A stretch of DNA of 64,000 bases from assembly GCF_002217985.1 (NCBI RefSeq), contig NZ_BCMI01000003.1, forward strand, positions 102,640-166,639, in the 5' to 3' direction. The position numbers and the translations under genes were made by a program. Each line of letters begins with the position of its first letter. Position 1 is the first letter of the stretch. This document shows positions 1-8,940 of the stretch, piece after piece. This stretch comes from Secundilactobacillus pentosiphilus (GTDB taxonomy: Bacteria > Bacillota > Bacilli > Lactobacillales > Lactobacillaceae). A model generated the notes under the pieces. It worked only from the letters and a program-made list of their open reading frames with translations. It made no database searches and was not told where the DNA came from.

Positions 1-812
1 ATAACGCCATTTTGCTATCCGCCGTTGCCGGTCATGATGATCATGATCTGACGACTTCGACTAAAGAAGTGCCGAATTTTGCCGCTGAATTGAACGATCA
101 GACCAGCGTTAAGGGTATGAAGATCGGTTTACCGAAGGAATACTTGGGTGAAGGTGTCGATCAAGACGTGAAAGACGCAATCTTGGCCGCAGCCGATAAG
201 TACCGTGAACTCGGTGCAACGGTTGACGAAGTTTCGTTGCCTCATAACAAGTACGGGGTCGCTGCCTACTACATCATTGCCAGTTCCGAAGCTTCATCTA
301 ACCTGCAACGGTTTGATGGGATTCGTTACGGCCACCGTTCCGACAACGTTAAGAATCTGGAAGACGTTTACGTGAACTCCCGTACCGAAGGTTTTGGCGA
401 CGAAGTTAAGCGTCGGATCATGCTGGGGACATTCTCATTGTCAGCCGGCTTCTACGATGCTTACTTTAAGAAGGCCGCTCAGGTCCGGACGTTGATTATT
501 AACGATTTCCAGGCCGTCTTAAAGGATCACGACTTTATCATGGGTCCGGTTACGCCAACACCAGCTTTTAAGATTGGTGAAGAGATTTCTAACCCAATGA
601 CCATGTACATGAACGATGTTTTAACCATCCCCGTTAACCTTGCTGGCTTGCCAGGTATGTCCATTCCTGCCGGCTTTGCCAAGGGTATGCCAGTGGGCAT
701 GCAGCTGATCGGTCGGCCATTTGACGAAACGACGCTTTACAAAGCAGGTTACGCCTTTGAACAAGCCACCGATTTCCATAAACAAACACCGAAGCAAGGG
801 GGCAATAACTAA
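1..812 (+). CDS. gatA: Glutamyl-tRNA(Gln) amidotransferase subunit A, C-terminal part (partial)
   Basis: GatA is the amidase subunit of GatCAB, which releases ammonia from glutamine to convert Glu-tRNA(Gln) to Gln-tRNA(Gln) in the cytoplasm. The reading frame is open from the window edge, so the 5' end lies upstream. About 270 of the usual 480-490 residues are present. The visible part begins with the [16 protein letters not shown] segment and ends with the family's C-terminal [14 protein letters not shown] signature. The Lys/Ser/Ser catalytic residues normally sit in the missing N-terminal half. The stop codon overlaps the gatB start by one base, which supports translational coupling in a gatCAB operon. 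Confidence 0.95.
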   Translation, partial: NAILLSAVAGHDDHDLTTSTKEVPNFAAELNDQTSVKGMKIGLPKEYLGEGVDQDVKDAILAAADKYRELGATVDEVSLPHNKYGVAAYYIIASSEASSNLQRFDGIRYGHRSDNVKNLEDVYVNSRTEGFGDEVKRRIMLGTFSLSAGFYDAYFKKAAQVRTLIINDFQAVLKDHDFIMGPVTPTPAFKIGEEISNPMTMYMNDVLTIPVNLAGLPGMSIPAGFAKGMPVGMQLIGRPFDETTLYKAGYAFEQATDFHKQTPKQGGNN

Positions 813-2233
813 TGAATTTTAAAACAACTATCGGACTTGAAGTCCACGTTGAATTAAAAACCAATTCCAAAATCTTTAGCCCATCTCCCGTTGAGTTTGG
901 GGACGACCCTAACGCTAACACCAACGTTATTGATTGGGGTTATCCTGGGGTTTTGCCAACCACCAACAAGGGTGTTGTCAAGAGCGGTATCATGGCGGCT
1001 TTAGCACTTCATGCGCAAGTTGAACCGCACACTCATTTTGACCGGAAGAACTACTTTTATCCTGATAACCCTAAGGCTTACCAAATTACTCAATCTGATA
1101 AGCCGATTGCCCATGATGGCTGGATCGAAATCGACGTTGACGGCGAAAAGAAGCGCGTCGGGATTGCCGAAATGCATATTGAAGAAGATGCCGGTAAGAA
1201 CACCCACGAACGCGACTATTCGTATGTCGATTTAAACCGTCAAGGCACACCGCTGATTGAAATCGTGTCGAAACCAGAAATCGCTTCTCCTGATGAAGCC
1301 TATGCTTATTTGGAAGCTTTGCGTCAACGGATTCAATTTACTGGGATCTCCGATGTGAAGATGGAAGAAGGTTCCATGCGTGTCGATGTCAACATCTCGA
1401 TTCGTCCAGAAGGCCAAAAGGAATTTGGGACCAAGACTGAGCTGAAGAACTTGAACTCCTTCAACTATGTCCGTAAGGGTTTGGCCTTTGAGGAACAGCG
1501 TCAGCAGCGTGTGCTGATGTCTGGCGGCCAGATTCAACAAGAGACCCGCCGCTTTGACGAAAACACCGGTGAAACCGTGCTGATGCGTGTCAAGGAAGGT
1601 TCCGATGACTACCGTTACTTCCCAGAACCCGATTTGCCAGCCCTGAACATCAGTGATGAATGGGTCAATGAGATCGGTGCTGAAATGCCCGAAATGCCAG
1701 GCAGCCGTCGTCAGCGTTACGTTAAAGAACTTGGCTTAACGGACTACGATGCCATGGTGGTTACTCAAACCAAGGAAATGGCCGATTTCTTCGATGAAAC
1801 CGTCAAACTTGGTGCTGATCCCAAGTCCGCTGCTAACTACCTTCAAGGTGACGTTAACGCCTTCTTGAACGAACAGCATGCTGATTTACAGGATACTAAA
1901 TTGACCCCTGCTAACTTGGCTGGGATGATCAATTTGATCACCGACGGGACGATTTCATCTAAGATGGCCAAAAAGGTCTTCAAAGCAATCACCCAAGGTA
2001 AGGAACCCAAGGCCTTCGTTGAAGAAAAGGGCTTGGTTCAGTTATCTGACCCGGCTAAGCTGCAGCCAATCATTGATGGCGTACTGGCAGATAACCAGCA
2101 GTCAATCGATGACTATAACAATGGTAAAGACCGTGCCGTTGGTTACTTAGTTGGTCAAATCATGAAGCAGACTCACGGTAAAGCTAACCCGCAAGTGGTT
2201 AACAAGCTGCTGATTGCTTCACTTAAAAAGTAA
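812..2233 (+). CDS. gatB: Aspartyl/glutamyl-tRNA amidotransferase subunit B
   Basis: GatB binds misacylated Glu-tRNA(Gln), activates the glutamate with ATP and receives ammonia from GatA. The 473-residue product has the family's N-terminal [11 protein letters not shown] opening, the catalytic cradle over roughly residues 1-290 and an alpha-helical YqeY-like tail from about residue 325. Length is normal for the family. The ATG shares one base with the gatA stop, so start choice is firm. The next gene, a lipid kinase, begins 30 bp downstream and is probably cotranscribed, as in other lactobacilli. Confidence 0.97.
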   Translation: MNFKTTIGLEVHVELKTNSKIFSPSPVEFGDDPNANTNVIDWGYPGVLPTTNKGVVKSGIMAALALHAQVEPHTHFDRKNYFYPDNPKAYQITQSDKPIAHDGWIEIDVDGEKKRVGIAEMHIEEDAGKNTHERDYSYVDLNRQGTPLIEIVSKPEIASPDEAYAYLEALRQRIQFTGISDVKMEEGSMRVDVNISIRPEGQKEFGTKTELKNLNSFNYVRKGLAFEEQRQQRVLMSGGQIQQETRRFDENTGETVLMRVKEGSDDYRYFPEPDLPALNISDEWVNEIGAEMPEMPGSRRQRYVKELGLTDYDAMVVTQTKEMADFFDETVKLGADPKSAANYLQGDVNAFLNEQHADLQDTKLTPANLAGMINLITDGTISSKMAKKVFKAITQGKEPKAFVEEKGLVQLSDPAKLQPIIDGVLADNQQSIDDYNNGKDRAVGYLVGQIMKQTHGKANPQVVNKLLIASLKK

Positions 2234-2263
2234 ACAGTTGTTTAATAATGGAGGGAAACACTT

Positions 2264-3277
2264 ATGCGGAAACGTGCGCGAGTGATATATAATCCATCTT
2301 CCGGCCGGGAGGCCTTGAAGAAGGATATGATCGATATACTAGGAGTCTTTGAGCAGGCGGGTTACGAAACCAGTGCGTTTGCCACGACACCGGCTCCTAA
2401 TTCGGCACGTGACGAAGCCGAACGGGTGAGTCGCGAAGGCTTTGATTTAGTTGTGGCAGCCGGTGGCGACGGCACGATTAATGAAGTCGTCAACGGGATC
2501 GCCGGCTTGAAGAAGCGACCTAAAATGGCCATCATTCCAGCCGGAACCACGAACGATTACGCCCGTGCGCTGCGTATTCCGCGTGAGGATCCATTAGCCG
2601 CTGCAAAGGTTGTTTTGAAGGACCAGACAATTAAAATGGATATTGGCATGGCAGGTAAAAAATACTTTGTCAACATCGCTGGCGGCGGTCGATTGACCGA
2701 GTTGACCTACGAGGTACCATCTAACCTTAAGACACTGTTTGGCTACTTAGCTTACCTAGTTAAGGGTGCCGAACTGCTGCCACGGATCCGGCCATTTAAA
2801 GTCGATCTCAAGTATGATGGTGAAGAATACGATGGTAAAGCATCCATGTTCTTCCTCGCGTTGACCAATTCGGTTGGCGGCTTTGAACAGATTGTTCCCG
2901 ATGCGTCGTTAAACGACGGTAAGTTCACCATGATCATTGTTAAGACCAGTAATTTAGCTGAGATTTTACACCTGCTGACACTTGTGTTAAACGGGGGTAA
3001 GCACATTAACGATCCGCGGATTATTTATCGTAAAGTGCGTAAAGTTGAAGCTAAACCCAAGGGCGACTCCAAGATCATGATCAACTTAGATGGGGAATAT
3101 GGCGGTGATGCACCAATGACCTTCGTTAACTTGAAGCAGCACATTGAAACCTACGCTAATCTGGATGATATTCCAGATGCAGCTGTGGAAGCAGAAACCC
3201 CTGAAGTTCTTGAAGCTGAGCGTAAATTCTTGGCTGGCGTTTCGAAACTGCCAACGCCAAGTGAAGCAAAGAAATAG
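2264..3277 (+). CDS. dgkB: Diacylglycerol kinase, DagK/DgkB type
   Basis: This soluble lipid kinase phosphorylates diacylglycerol left over from lipoteichoic acid synthesis, returning phosphatidate to phospholipid synthesis. The 337-residue product has the N-terminal YNPSSG motif, GGDGT at residues 67-71 (nucleotide-binding loop) and a following AIIPAGTTND motif, all typical of the DAGK catalytic domain. A GGAGGG ribosome site lies just upstream of the ATG. It follows gatB by 30 bp and ends before a strong hairpin with a U-tract. A lipid-kinase identity is secure; the exact substrate follows family knowledge. Confidence 0.93.
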   Translation: MRKRARVIYNPSSGREALKKDMIDILGVFEQAGYETSAFATTPAPNSARDEAERVSREGFDLVVAAGGDGTINEVVNGIAGLKKRPKMAIIPAGTTNDYARALRIPREDPLAAAKVVLKDQTIKMDIGMAGKKYFVNIAGGGRLTELTYEVPSNLKTLFGYLAYLVKGAELLPRIRPFKVDLKYDGEEYDGKASMFFLALTNSVGGFEQIVPDASLNDGKFTMIIVKTSNLAEILHLLTLVLNGGKHINDPRIIYRKVRKVEAKPKGDSKIMINLDGEYGGDAPMTFVNLKQHIETYANLDDIPDAAVEAETPEVLEAERKFLAGVSKLPTPSEAKK

Positions 3278-3297
3278 TATTTTAGGTATGAATTGAG

Positions 3298-3341
3298 AAG
3301 GTTTTGCTGTATGATACGTAAGGCAGCAAAACCTTTCTTTT
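3298..3341 (+). terminator. Intrinsic terminator after dgkB
   Basis: A perfect 12-bp stem (3298-3309 with 3324-3335) is followed by TTCTTTT. It closes the gatCAB-dgkB unit. Confidence 0.8.
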
Positions 3342-3369
3342 GGTTAAAACAAGGAACAAGGAGATTTTA

Positions 3370-4743
3370 ATGAAAATACAAGCACCAGTAACAAAAAACG
3401 AAACGTATACAGGGACCGTTATGGACCTGACCTATGAAGGTAATGGCGTTGTCAAGATTGACAACTATTCATTGTTTATCGCCAACGCTTTACCAGGTGA
3501 AGAAATCAAGTTTGTGGTGACAAAAGTTGGCAAGAGCTTTGGCTTTGGCCGGGTTTTGGAACACATCACGACTTCACCAGATCGGGCCGAGATCGATGCG
3601 AAGGATCGGAAACTTGCCCAAGCGGGAATCGCACCCTTGCAGCATATGATCTATCCGGCCCAGCTTCGTTTTAAACAGCGTCAGATTCAATCGTTGCTGG
3701 CCAAGAATAAACTTGACCTGCGTGTTTCTGATACGCTTGGTATGGAAACCCCTTACCATTACCGTAATAAGGCGCAAATCCCAGTTCGGATGGTAAAGGG
3801 TCAGTTGGAGACGGGCTTTTACCGCCAGCACTCCCACGACTTAGTCCCACTAACTGATTTCTACATTCAGGATCCTAGAATCGACAAGGCAATCGTGATC
3901 GTACGCGATATTTTGCGTGGCGAAGGAATTCCCGCTTATGATGAACGGACCCATAAGGGAATCATTAGAAACGTCATGGTTCGCCAGAGCTATTACGAAA
4001 AAGAAATGATGATCGGTTTGATCACTAACAGCCATACCTTACCGCGCTCAAAGGAAATCGTGGCGCAGATCACAGAAGAACTGCCGGAAGTGACCAGCAT
4101 TATTCAAAACGTCAATAATCGGCCAACTAACGTGATCATGGGACCCATCACCAACGTGTTATACGGTGAACCCGTTATCCATGATTCACTGTTAGGCAAC
4201 CGTTTTGAAATTTCTGCGCAGTCATTCTATCAGGTCAACCCGGTTCAAACCGAGAAGCTCTACCAGCTAGCCATCGACCGTGCTGGCTTGACTGGCGACG
4301 AAACGGTGATCGACGCTTATTGCGGTATTGGGACGATTTCCTTAGCGATGGCACGCCATGCTAAAGAAGTTTACGGGGTTGAAGTCGTTTCAACCGCCGT
4401 AGAAGATGCCAAGAAGAATGCTAAGCTTAACGGCTTAACTAATTTGCATTTTGAAACCAATAAGGCCGAATACCAAATGGCTGAATGGCAAAAACAAGGC
4501 TTGAAGCCCGATGTTATTGTGGTTGATCCACCACGTAAAGGGTTGGACGAAACGCTGGTTCACAGTGCAGCGGAGATGCAACCTCAGAAGATCGTTTATG
4601 TCAGTTGTAATCCATCCACGTTGATTCGGGATATTCAACGCTTTGGCGAAGAGGGCTACCACGTGACTGAACCCATTCAGCCAGTTGATCAATTTCCACA
4701 GACACCGCACATCGAATCCGTCACGTTACTGGAAAAAGACTAA
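3370..4743 (+). CDS. 23S rRNA (uracil-C5)-methyltransferase, RlmD/RlmCD family
   Basis: This SAM-dependent enzyme makes 5-methyluridine in 23S rRNA. The ATG at 3370 is chosen over an upstream TTG at 3340 because AAGGAG lies 6 bases before it and the upstream start overlaps the preceding terminator. The 457-residue product has an N-terminal TRAM RNA-binding domain (about residues 1-60), the substrate-site FYQVNP motif, SAM motif DAYCGIGTISL, VDPPRKG and the catalytic cysteine in VSCNPSTL. The N-terminal cysteine cluster that binds Fe-S in E. coli RlmD is not evident, which fits Gram-positive RlmCD-type enzymes. Which uridine(s) it modifies cannot be read from sequence. Confidence 0.9.
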   Translation: MKIQAPVTKNETYTGTVMDLTYEGNGVVKIDNYSLFIANALPGEEIKFVVTKVGKSFGFGRVLEHITTSPDRAEIDAKDRKLAQAGIAPLQHMIYPAQLRFKQRQIQSLLAKNKLDLRVSDTLGMETPYHYRNKAQIPVRMVKGQLETGFYRQHSHDLVPLTDFYIQDPRIDKAIVIVRDILRGEGIPAYDERTHKGIIRNVMVRQSYYEKEMMIGLITNSHTLPRSKEIVAQITEELPEVTSIIQNVNNRPTNVIMGPITNVLYGEPVIHDSLLGNRFEISAQSFYQVNPVQTEKLYQLAIDRAGLTGDETVIDAYCGIGTISLAMARHAKEVYGVEVVSTAVEDAKKNAKLNGLTNLHFETNKAEYQMAEWQKQGLKPDVIVVDPPRKGLDETLVHSAAEMQPQKIVYVSCNPSTLIRDIQRFGEEGYHVTEPIQPVDQFPQTPHIESVTLLEKD

Positions 4744-4757
4744 AACTTCAATAAAAG

Positions 4758-4790
4758 AGAACTGCTGAGAGGTCTTGGCGGTTCTTTTTT
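4758..4790 (+). terminator. Intrinsic terminator after the rRNA methyltransferase
   Basis: An 8-bp stem with one G-U pair (4758-4765 with 4778-4785) is followed by a T-run. Confidence 0.75.
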
Positions 4791-4814
4791 ATTGGGGGAA
4801 GTTAGTTAGAGACC

Positions 4815-4844
4815 TTGATTACTCACCACGTTTTAATCTATAAT
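4815..4844 (+). promoter_or_regulatory. Promoter of the glutamate-cysteine ligase gene
   Basis: TTGATT at 4815-4820 and TATAAT at 4839-4844 are separated by 18 bases. The gene's ATG at 4881 leaves a leader of roughly 30 bases, and a longer reading frame from the TTG at 4815 would start inside the -35 box. Confidence 0.7.
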
Positions 4845-4880
4845 CTATTCAACGTTACAACACAAAACGGGGGATCTCGG

Positions 4881-6419
4881 ATGTTAGATAATCTATTGAG
4901 CGTCATTAAATCAGAAGGCGTTAGTGAACAGCTGTATCATGGATTGGTCGGACTGGAAATCGAAGAGAATCGGGTCAATAAAAAGGGCCAGCTGAGTCGT
5001 GAACCGCACCCGAGGATGCTGGGTTCGAGGACCTTTCATCCATATTTACAGACGGATTTCGCCGAAGCGCAGGCTGAGGTGATTACTGATCCTAATCCTA
5101 ATATTGGTGGCGCGCTGGATCAGTTAGATACGTTGCAGACGATTTTTTACCGGTCTTTGCAGGCTGGTGACCAAATTTGGCCGCTGAGTATGCCGCCAAG
5201 GATCACTGCAGCAGACACTGACTTCATCAAAGCACACTTTGAACGCCCGGCTTACGCTGACTATCGGAATTACCTCACCCAAAAGTACGGGGTGGCTTCC
5301 AAAGTGATGACGGGGGCTCATTTGAACTACAGTATCCCAGATCCCGTTATCAACCGGCTTTATACTCATTATGAAGATGAGTTTGATCAGGTTGTCGATT
5401 TTCGCAACGCACTTTATTTTCGGATGGCACAAAATCTGGTGTTAAACGAGTGGTTACTGACGTATTTGTTCGGGGCTTCACCCGTTGCTGAAGACGGTTT
5501 CTTCAATCAGCGCCCGGCAAGTTTGTCACATCCAGTAAGAAGTATTCGTAACAGTCATTTCGGGTACGCTAATTTACCCGGAGATGGCGTTGATGCCACG
5601 ATTTACCAATCGCTGCCGTACTTTATTCAGCACTTAACGGACTTGGTCGACAGTCAAAAATTATACAGTCAAGCTGAATTTTATGGTCCGGTTCGTTTAC
5701 GCGGGGTGAACCAACTCCATGACTTGTCAACCAAGGGTGTCCGTTACCTTGAAGTTCGGTGTTTGGACACCACGCCATTCCATTCGAACGGCATTAGCCG
5801 TCACGCACTTTACTTCATGAAGTTACTGTTTGTTTACGCATTGGTAACCCCCGTGGATGAAAGTCAGATAGCAGATCAATTGAAGCAGGCGGAGGCTGAT
5901 AATGAACAAGTCGCACTTGAGGAACCTTCTCACGCAACGTTTAAGGTGGCTGAAGGCAAGCGGGTATTCCAGCAGCTGCACGAACTGGCAGTCAAGCTGA
6001 ATGCTCATACTGAGCTGATCAACGCGATCGACGACTTTGCCGAAGTGATCACCCACCCTGAGCTGACGCCGTCTGCCATGCTGAAAAGCCACTTGGACGA
6101 AAACGACAGTCTGATGACGTTTGGTCAGTTAAAAGCCACGGTATGGAAGGCCAAACGGGTCGGCACTGAGCAGCTTTTGCCCAGAATGTCACGGCTGTCG
6201 GCAAACGCCCAGAACTTGATTTTTCGAGCCGTTCAACTGGGAATCAGGTACTATCCGGTTCGGGATGAAAACGGGGCGATCATGTTGATGCTGACGTTTA
6301 ATTCCATCACCCAGGTGATTGAGGCTGATCACGTCACGGATGAACCTGCAACGGAGTATTTGAAGCGCATGTTTCCGGACTTGCCGTTACCGGAAACGGG
6401 TAATAATGAGGTTAACTAG
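4881..6419 (+). CDS. gshA: Glutamate-cysteine ligase
   Basis: The enzyme joins glutamate and cysteine to gamma-glutamylcysteine, the first step of glutathione synthesis. The 512-residue product carries the family's GLEIEENRV motif near the N-terminus and the ITDPNP and VRYLEVR segments of the catalytic fold. Only the ligase part is present: there is no ATP-grasp glutathione synthetase domain of the kind fused in GshAB (gshF), and no gshB nearby. The ATG at 4881 has a GGGGGA ribosome site 6 bases upstream and lies behind a good promoter. The gene is monocistronic and is followed by repeat copy 1. The product may be gamma-glutamylcysteine itself unless a synthetase is encoded elsewhere. Confidence 0.88.
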   Translation: MLDNLLSVIKSEGVSEQLYHGLVGLEIEENRVNKKGQLSREPHPRMLGSRTFHPYLQTDFAEAQAEVITDPNPNIGGALDQLDTLQTIFYRSLQAGDQIWPLSMPPRITAADTDFIKAHFERPAYADYRNYLTQKYGVASKVMTGAHLNYSIPDPVINRLYTHYEDEFDQVVDFRNALYFRMAQNLVLNEWLLTYLFGASPVAEDGFFNQRPASLSHPVRSIRNSHFGYANLPGDGVDATIYQSLPYFIQHLTDLVDSQKLYSQAEFYGPVRLRGVNQLHDLSTKGVRYLEVRCLDTTPFHSNGISRHALYFMKLLFVYALVTPVDESQIADQLKQAEADNEQVALEEPSHATFKVAEGKRVFQQLHELAVKLNAHTELINAIDDFAEVITHPELTPSAMLKSHLDENDSLMTFGQLKATVWKAKRVGTEQLLPRMSRLSANAQNLIFRAVQLGIRYYPVRDENGAIMLMLTFNSITQVIEADHVTDEPATEYLKRMFPDLPLPETGNNEVN

Positions 6420-6468
6420 CGGGTATTGGACCGTTAGTACGATGTAACGTGATGAAATTTAAAGTCAA

Positions 6469-6693
6469 AATGAGAGTGTGCCATAAGTCTATATTGATAA
6501 AAATTTCATTTGGTTTCTTGACTTAAAAACAATTTAAAGTTTGCTTTTGCTCAATACTTTAATCTAGTCTAACCTGCGCCACAACTCAGATTCCGGCCAT
6601 TTAACACAAAAAAGCGTATTCCGACAAAGTTCGACGGAATACGCTTTTTTGCGTTAAATTCTGGAATCTACCGAGTTGCGTCACACTCTCATT
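6469..6693 (+). repeat. Intergenic hairpin repeat element, copy 1
   Basis: The element is bounded by perfect 12-bp inverted repeats (AATGAGAGTGTG at 6469-6480, CACACTCTCATT at 6682-6693). A conserved left segment of about 110 bp precedes a long palindrome at 6582-6678. Its outer arms CAACTC-AGATTCC and GGAATCT-ACC-GAGTTG are shared with copies 2 and 3; its inner 16-bp perfect stem (6608-6623 with 6635-6650) has a different sequence in each copy. It lies between convergent gshA and the acetyltransferase gene and ends 6 bp from the latter's stop codon. A-run and T-run flanks would let the hairpin terminate in both directions. Confidence 0.85.
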
Positions 6694-6699
6694 CAAAGC

Positions 6700-7299
6700 T
6701 TATTCATTAATTTTACGCAGGACGTGACACGGATTACCCACGGCAACGACGTGATCAGGGATATCCTTAGTGACTACGCTGCCGGCACCAATGACGGTAC
6801 CCTCACCGATCGTGACGCCAGGTAAAATAATGACACCGCCGCCGATCCAGCAGCCGTGCTTAATGTGGACCGGCAGAGATTGGGTCCTGACAAAGTGCTG
6901 TTTTGGATGTTCAGCCCACTGGGCATTAAGGCGTTCTGAGAGGGGGACTGGGTGAGTGCCGGTATAGATTTGAACGTTTGGCGCGACCATGGTCTCACCA
7001 TCGATGCGGATTTCACCTGAATCCATAAAGGAACAATTCATGTTGATTGAGATCTTACTGCCCAAGTGGATGTTGCGGGCGAAATCACACAGGAAAGGGG
7101 TTCCCACGGTGACGTTTTCACCGATGCTGCCAAGTGACTGTTCCAGCAGCTGCCGCCGCTTGTCTGCTTGATCATACGGGGTTTGATTGTAGGCCATTAA
7201 GAAGTGGTTGGCCTCATCTTTGTACTGTTTGAAAATCGGGTCATGGGCATCGTACAAGTCGCCGTTTTGCTGCTTTTCGAGTTCCGTTGTCATTATCAA
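6700..7299 (-). CDS. maa: Sugar O-acetyltransferase, maltose/galactoside acetyltransferase type
   Basis: It transfers acetyl from acetyl-CoA to a hydroxyl of a sugar. The 199-residue product has the short helical N-terminal Mac domain (about residues 10-65) followed by left-handed beta-helix hexapeptide repeats, with the likely catalytic His116 in TGTHP and the GGGVIILPGVTIGEGTVIGAGS repeats. AAAGG lies 8 bases before the TTG at 7299 and 14 bases before the ATG at 7293, so either start is possible. The gene stands alone and its transcript would run directly into repeat copy 1. The natural substrate is unknown for most family members. Confidence 0.88.
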   Translation of the reverse strand: MIMTTELEKQQNGDLYDAHDPIFKQYKDEANHFLMAYNQTPYDQADKRRQLLEQSLGSIGENVTVGTPFLCDFARNIHLGSKISINMNCSFMDSGEIRIDGETMVAPNVQIYTGTHPVPLSERLNAQWAEHPKQHFVRTQSLPVHIKHGCWIGGGVIILPGVTIGEGTVIGAGSVVTKDIPDHVVAVGNPCHVLRKINE

Positions 7300-7414
7300 T
7301 GCATCTGCCTTTGTGTGTAAACTGTCTAAACCGCTTTCATTTTAGCATTGGGAATCGTTGCTCTCAAGTTCAAGTAAACCGTGATCGGATAAGTTAGCAC
7401 CGTTAATAGAGTAA

Positions 7415-7443
7415 CAAAAACCCCGGTGCATGAACCACCGGGG
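7415..7443 (-). terminator. Intrinsic terminator of the gluconate operon
   Basis: On the minus strand a perfect 8-bp GC-rich stem (7436-7443 with 7421-7428) with a 7-base loop is followed by five T residues. Confidence 0.85.
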
Positions 7444-7470
7444 AAGGATTTCAAAACGTGATATTAATGA

Positions 7471-8829
7471 TTAGTGGAAAAACATATTTAGAATCATGAC
7501 CATACAGATCCCGACGACCGAGATCACCGTTTCAAGCACCGTCCAGATGGAGAGGGTTTGTTTGACCGTTAAATCAAAGTATTCTCGGAACATCCAGAAC
7601 CCGGCATCGTTAACGTGTGAAGCTGCCAGTGAACCGGCACCAATGGCAAGCACCATTAGGGCGGGGTCAACACCAGCGGCTGACATCAATGGGGCAACGA
7701 TTCCGGCAGCCGTTAAAGCAGCAACGGTAGCAGAACCTAAAGCAATCCGTAAAACAACGGCCACTAACCAGCCGAGGATCAGCGGACTGATGCTGGAGTG
7801 CGTGAAGATCTTGGCAACTTCGTCACCAACACCGCCACTGATCAGAACTTGCTTGAAGGCACCGCCACCACCAATAACTAACAGCAGCATGGCGATGGAT
7901 TTAACGGCGTTTTCAACCGTTTCCATTATGTCTTTAGTAGCACGGCCACGCGCCCAGCCCATTGACCACATTGCAAACAGCAATGAAATCAGCATGGCAA
8001 TGGCGGGATCACCGATGAAGGCCACGATTTGGTCCAGCATGGTGGCGTTCTTAGTCGGCGTGGTACCGCCATCAACGGTCATTTTGTAGATCGTCGTAAT
8101 GGCCATCAGGATAACTGGGAACAGTGAAGTGACAACGGAGAGGCCAAAGCTGGGTTCGTCTTCGGGTGCCATTTCCTTAACTTCACCCAGTGAACTTAAG
8201 TTACCCTTTTGCTTGAAAGCAGAAGGCGCAAATTTTTCGGCTAACTTGGTGAACAGCGGACCGGCAACGTAAGCAGCTGGAATCGCCACGATAATACCGA
8301 AGAGCAGGACTTTACCGTCACTGGCACCCAAAGCTGCGGCAATGGCAGTTGGTGCAGGGTGAGGCGGCAAAAAGCCGTGGGTAACTGACAAAGCGGCGGC
8401 CATTGGGATTCCCAGGTAAAGGATGGGAACTTCAGCTTCAACGGCAATGGCAAAGACAATAGGGACTAACAGGACCATCCCAACTTCGAAGAAGAGGGCA
8501 ATACCAATAATGAATGACGCAAGCATAATAGCTAACTGAAGTCGTTTTCGACCGAATTTGTCGATTAAAGTTGTGGCAATTTTGTGAGCCCCGCCGGCGT
8601 CGGCAACTAACCGACCCAGCATGGCACCAAAACCAAAGACCAGTGACAGCTCACCTAATTGACTACCGATACCTTCTTCAATGGTCGCGGCAATTTTGGT
8701 GAGGTTCATCCCAAGTAAAATGGCAGTTAAAACAGAAGTTAGTATCAGGGAGACGAAAGTATTCATTTTGAATTGAATAATCAAAACTAATAGGAATAGA
8801 ATCCCGATAACTAGTGCTAATATTTCCAT
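7471..8829 (-). CDS. gntP: Gluconate:H+ symporter, GntP family
   Basis: This membrane permease imports gluconate with protons. The 452-residue product is very hydrophobic, with about 12-14 predicted membrane segments, and carries GntP-family landmarks such as FGFGAMLGRLVADAGGAHKIA near residues 65-85 and the LPPHPAPTAIAAALGA segment around residue 150. AAAGGA lies just upstream of the ATG. The gene is second in an operon behind the gluconate kinase gene, 111 bp away, and ends at a strong terminator. The kinase partner makes gluconate the most likely substrate; other sugar acids are transported by some relatives. Confidence 0.92.
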   Translation of the reverse strand: MEILALVIGILFLLVLIIQFKMNTFVSLILTSVLTAILLGMNLTKIAATIEEGIGSQLGELSLVFGFGAMLGRLVADAGGAHKIATTLIDKFGRKRLQLAIMLASFIIGIALFFEVGMVLLVPIVFAIAVEAEVPILYLGIPMAAALSVTHGFLPPHPAPTAIAAALGASDGKVLLFGIIVAIPAAYVAGPLFTKLAEKFAPSAFKQKGNLSSLGEVKEMAPEDEPSFGLSVVTSLFPVILMAITTIYKMTVDGGTTPTKNATMLDQIVAFIGDPAIAMLISLLFAMWSMGWARGRATKDIMETVENAVKSIAMLLLVIGGGGAFKQVLISGGVGDEVAKIFTHSSISPLILGWLVAVVLRIALGSATVAALTAAGIVAPLMSAAGVDPALMVLAIGAGSLAASHVNDAGFWMFREYFDLTVKQTLSIWTVLETVISVVGICMVMILNMFFH

Positions 8830-8940
8830 AGTTAGAAAATCCTTTCAGAAATCAATTCAAGAAACGTCTTATTCAAGGCGTTTCTCAGTGATGAACAACT
8901 GAAATCCTTTTTATGTTTAAAAGATGATACCCATAATGAA

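Noticed and set aside
3310..3315. TATGAT as a -10 box for the rRNA methyltransferase gene
   Set aside because: It lies in the loop of the preceding terminator and no -35 box is at the right distance.
7496..8089. Long plus-strand frame (197 codons) opposite gntP
   Set aside because: It is the mirror of the strongly coding, hydrophobic gntP frame and has no ribosome site.
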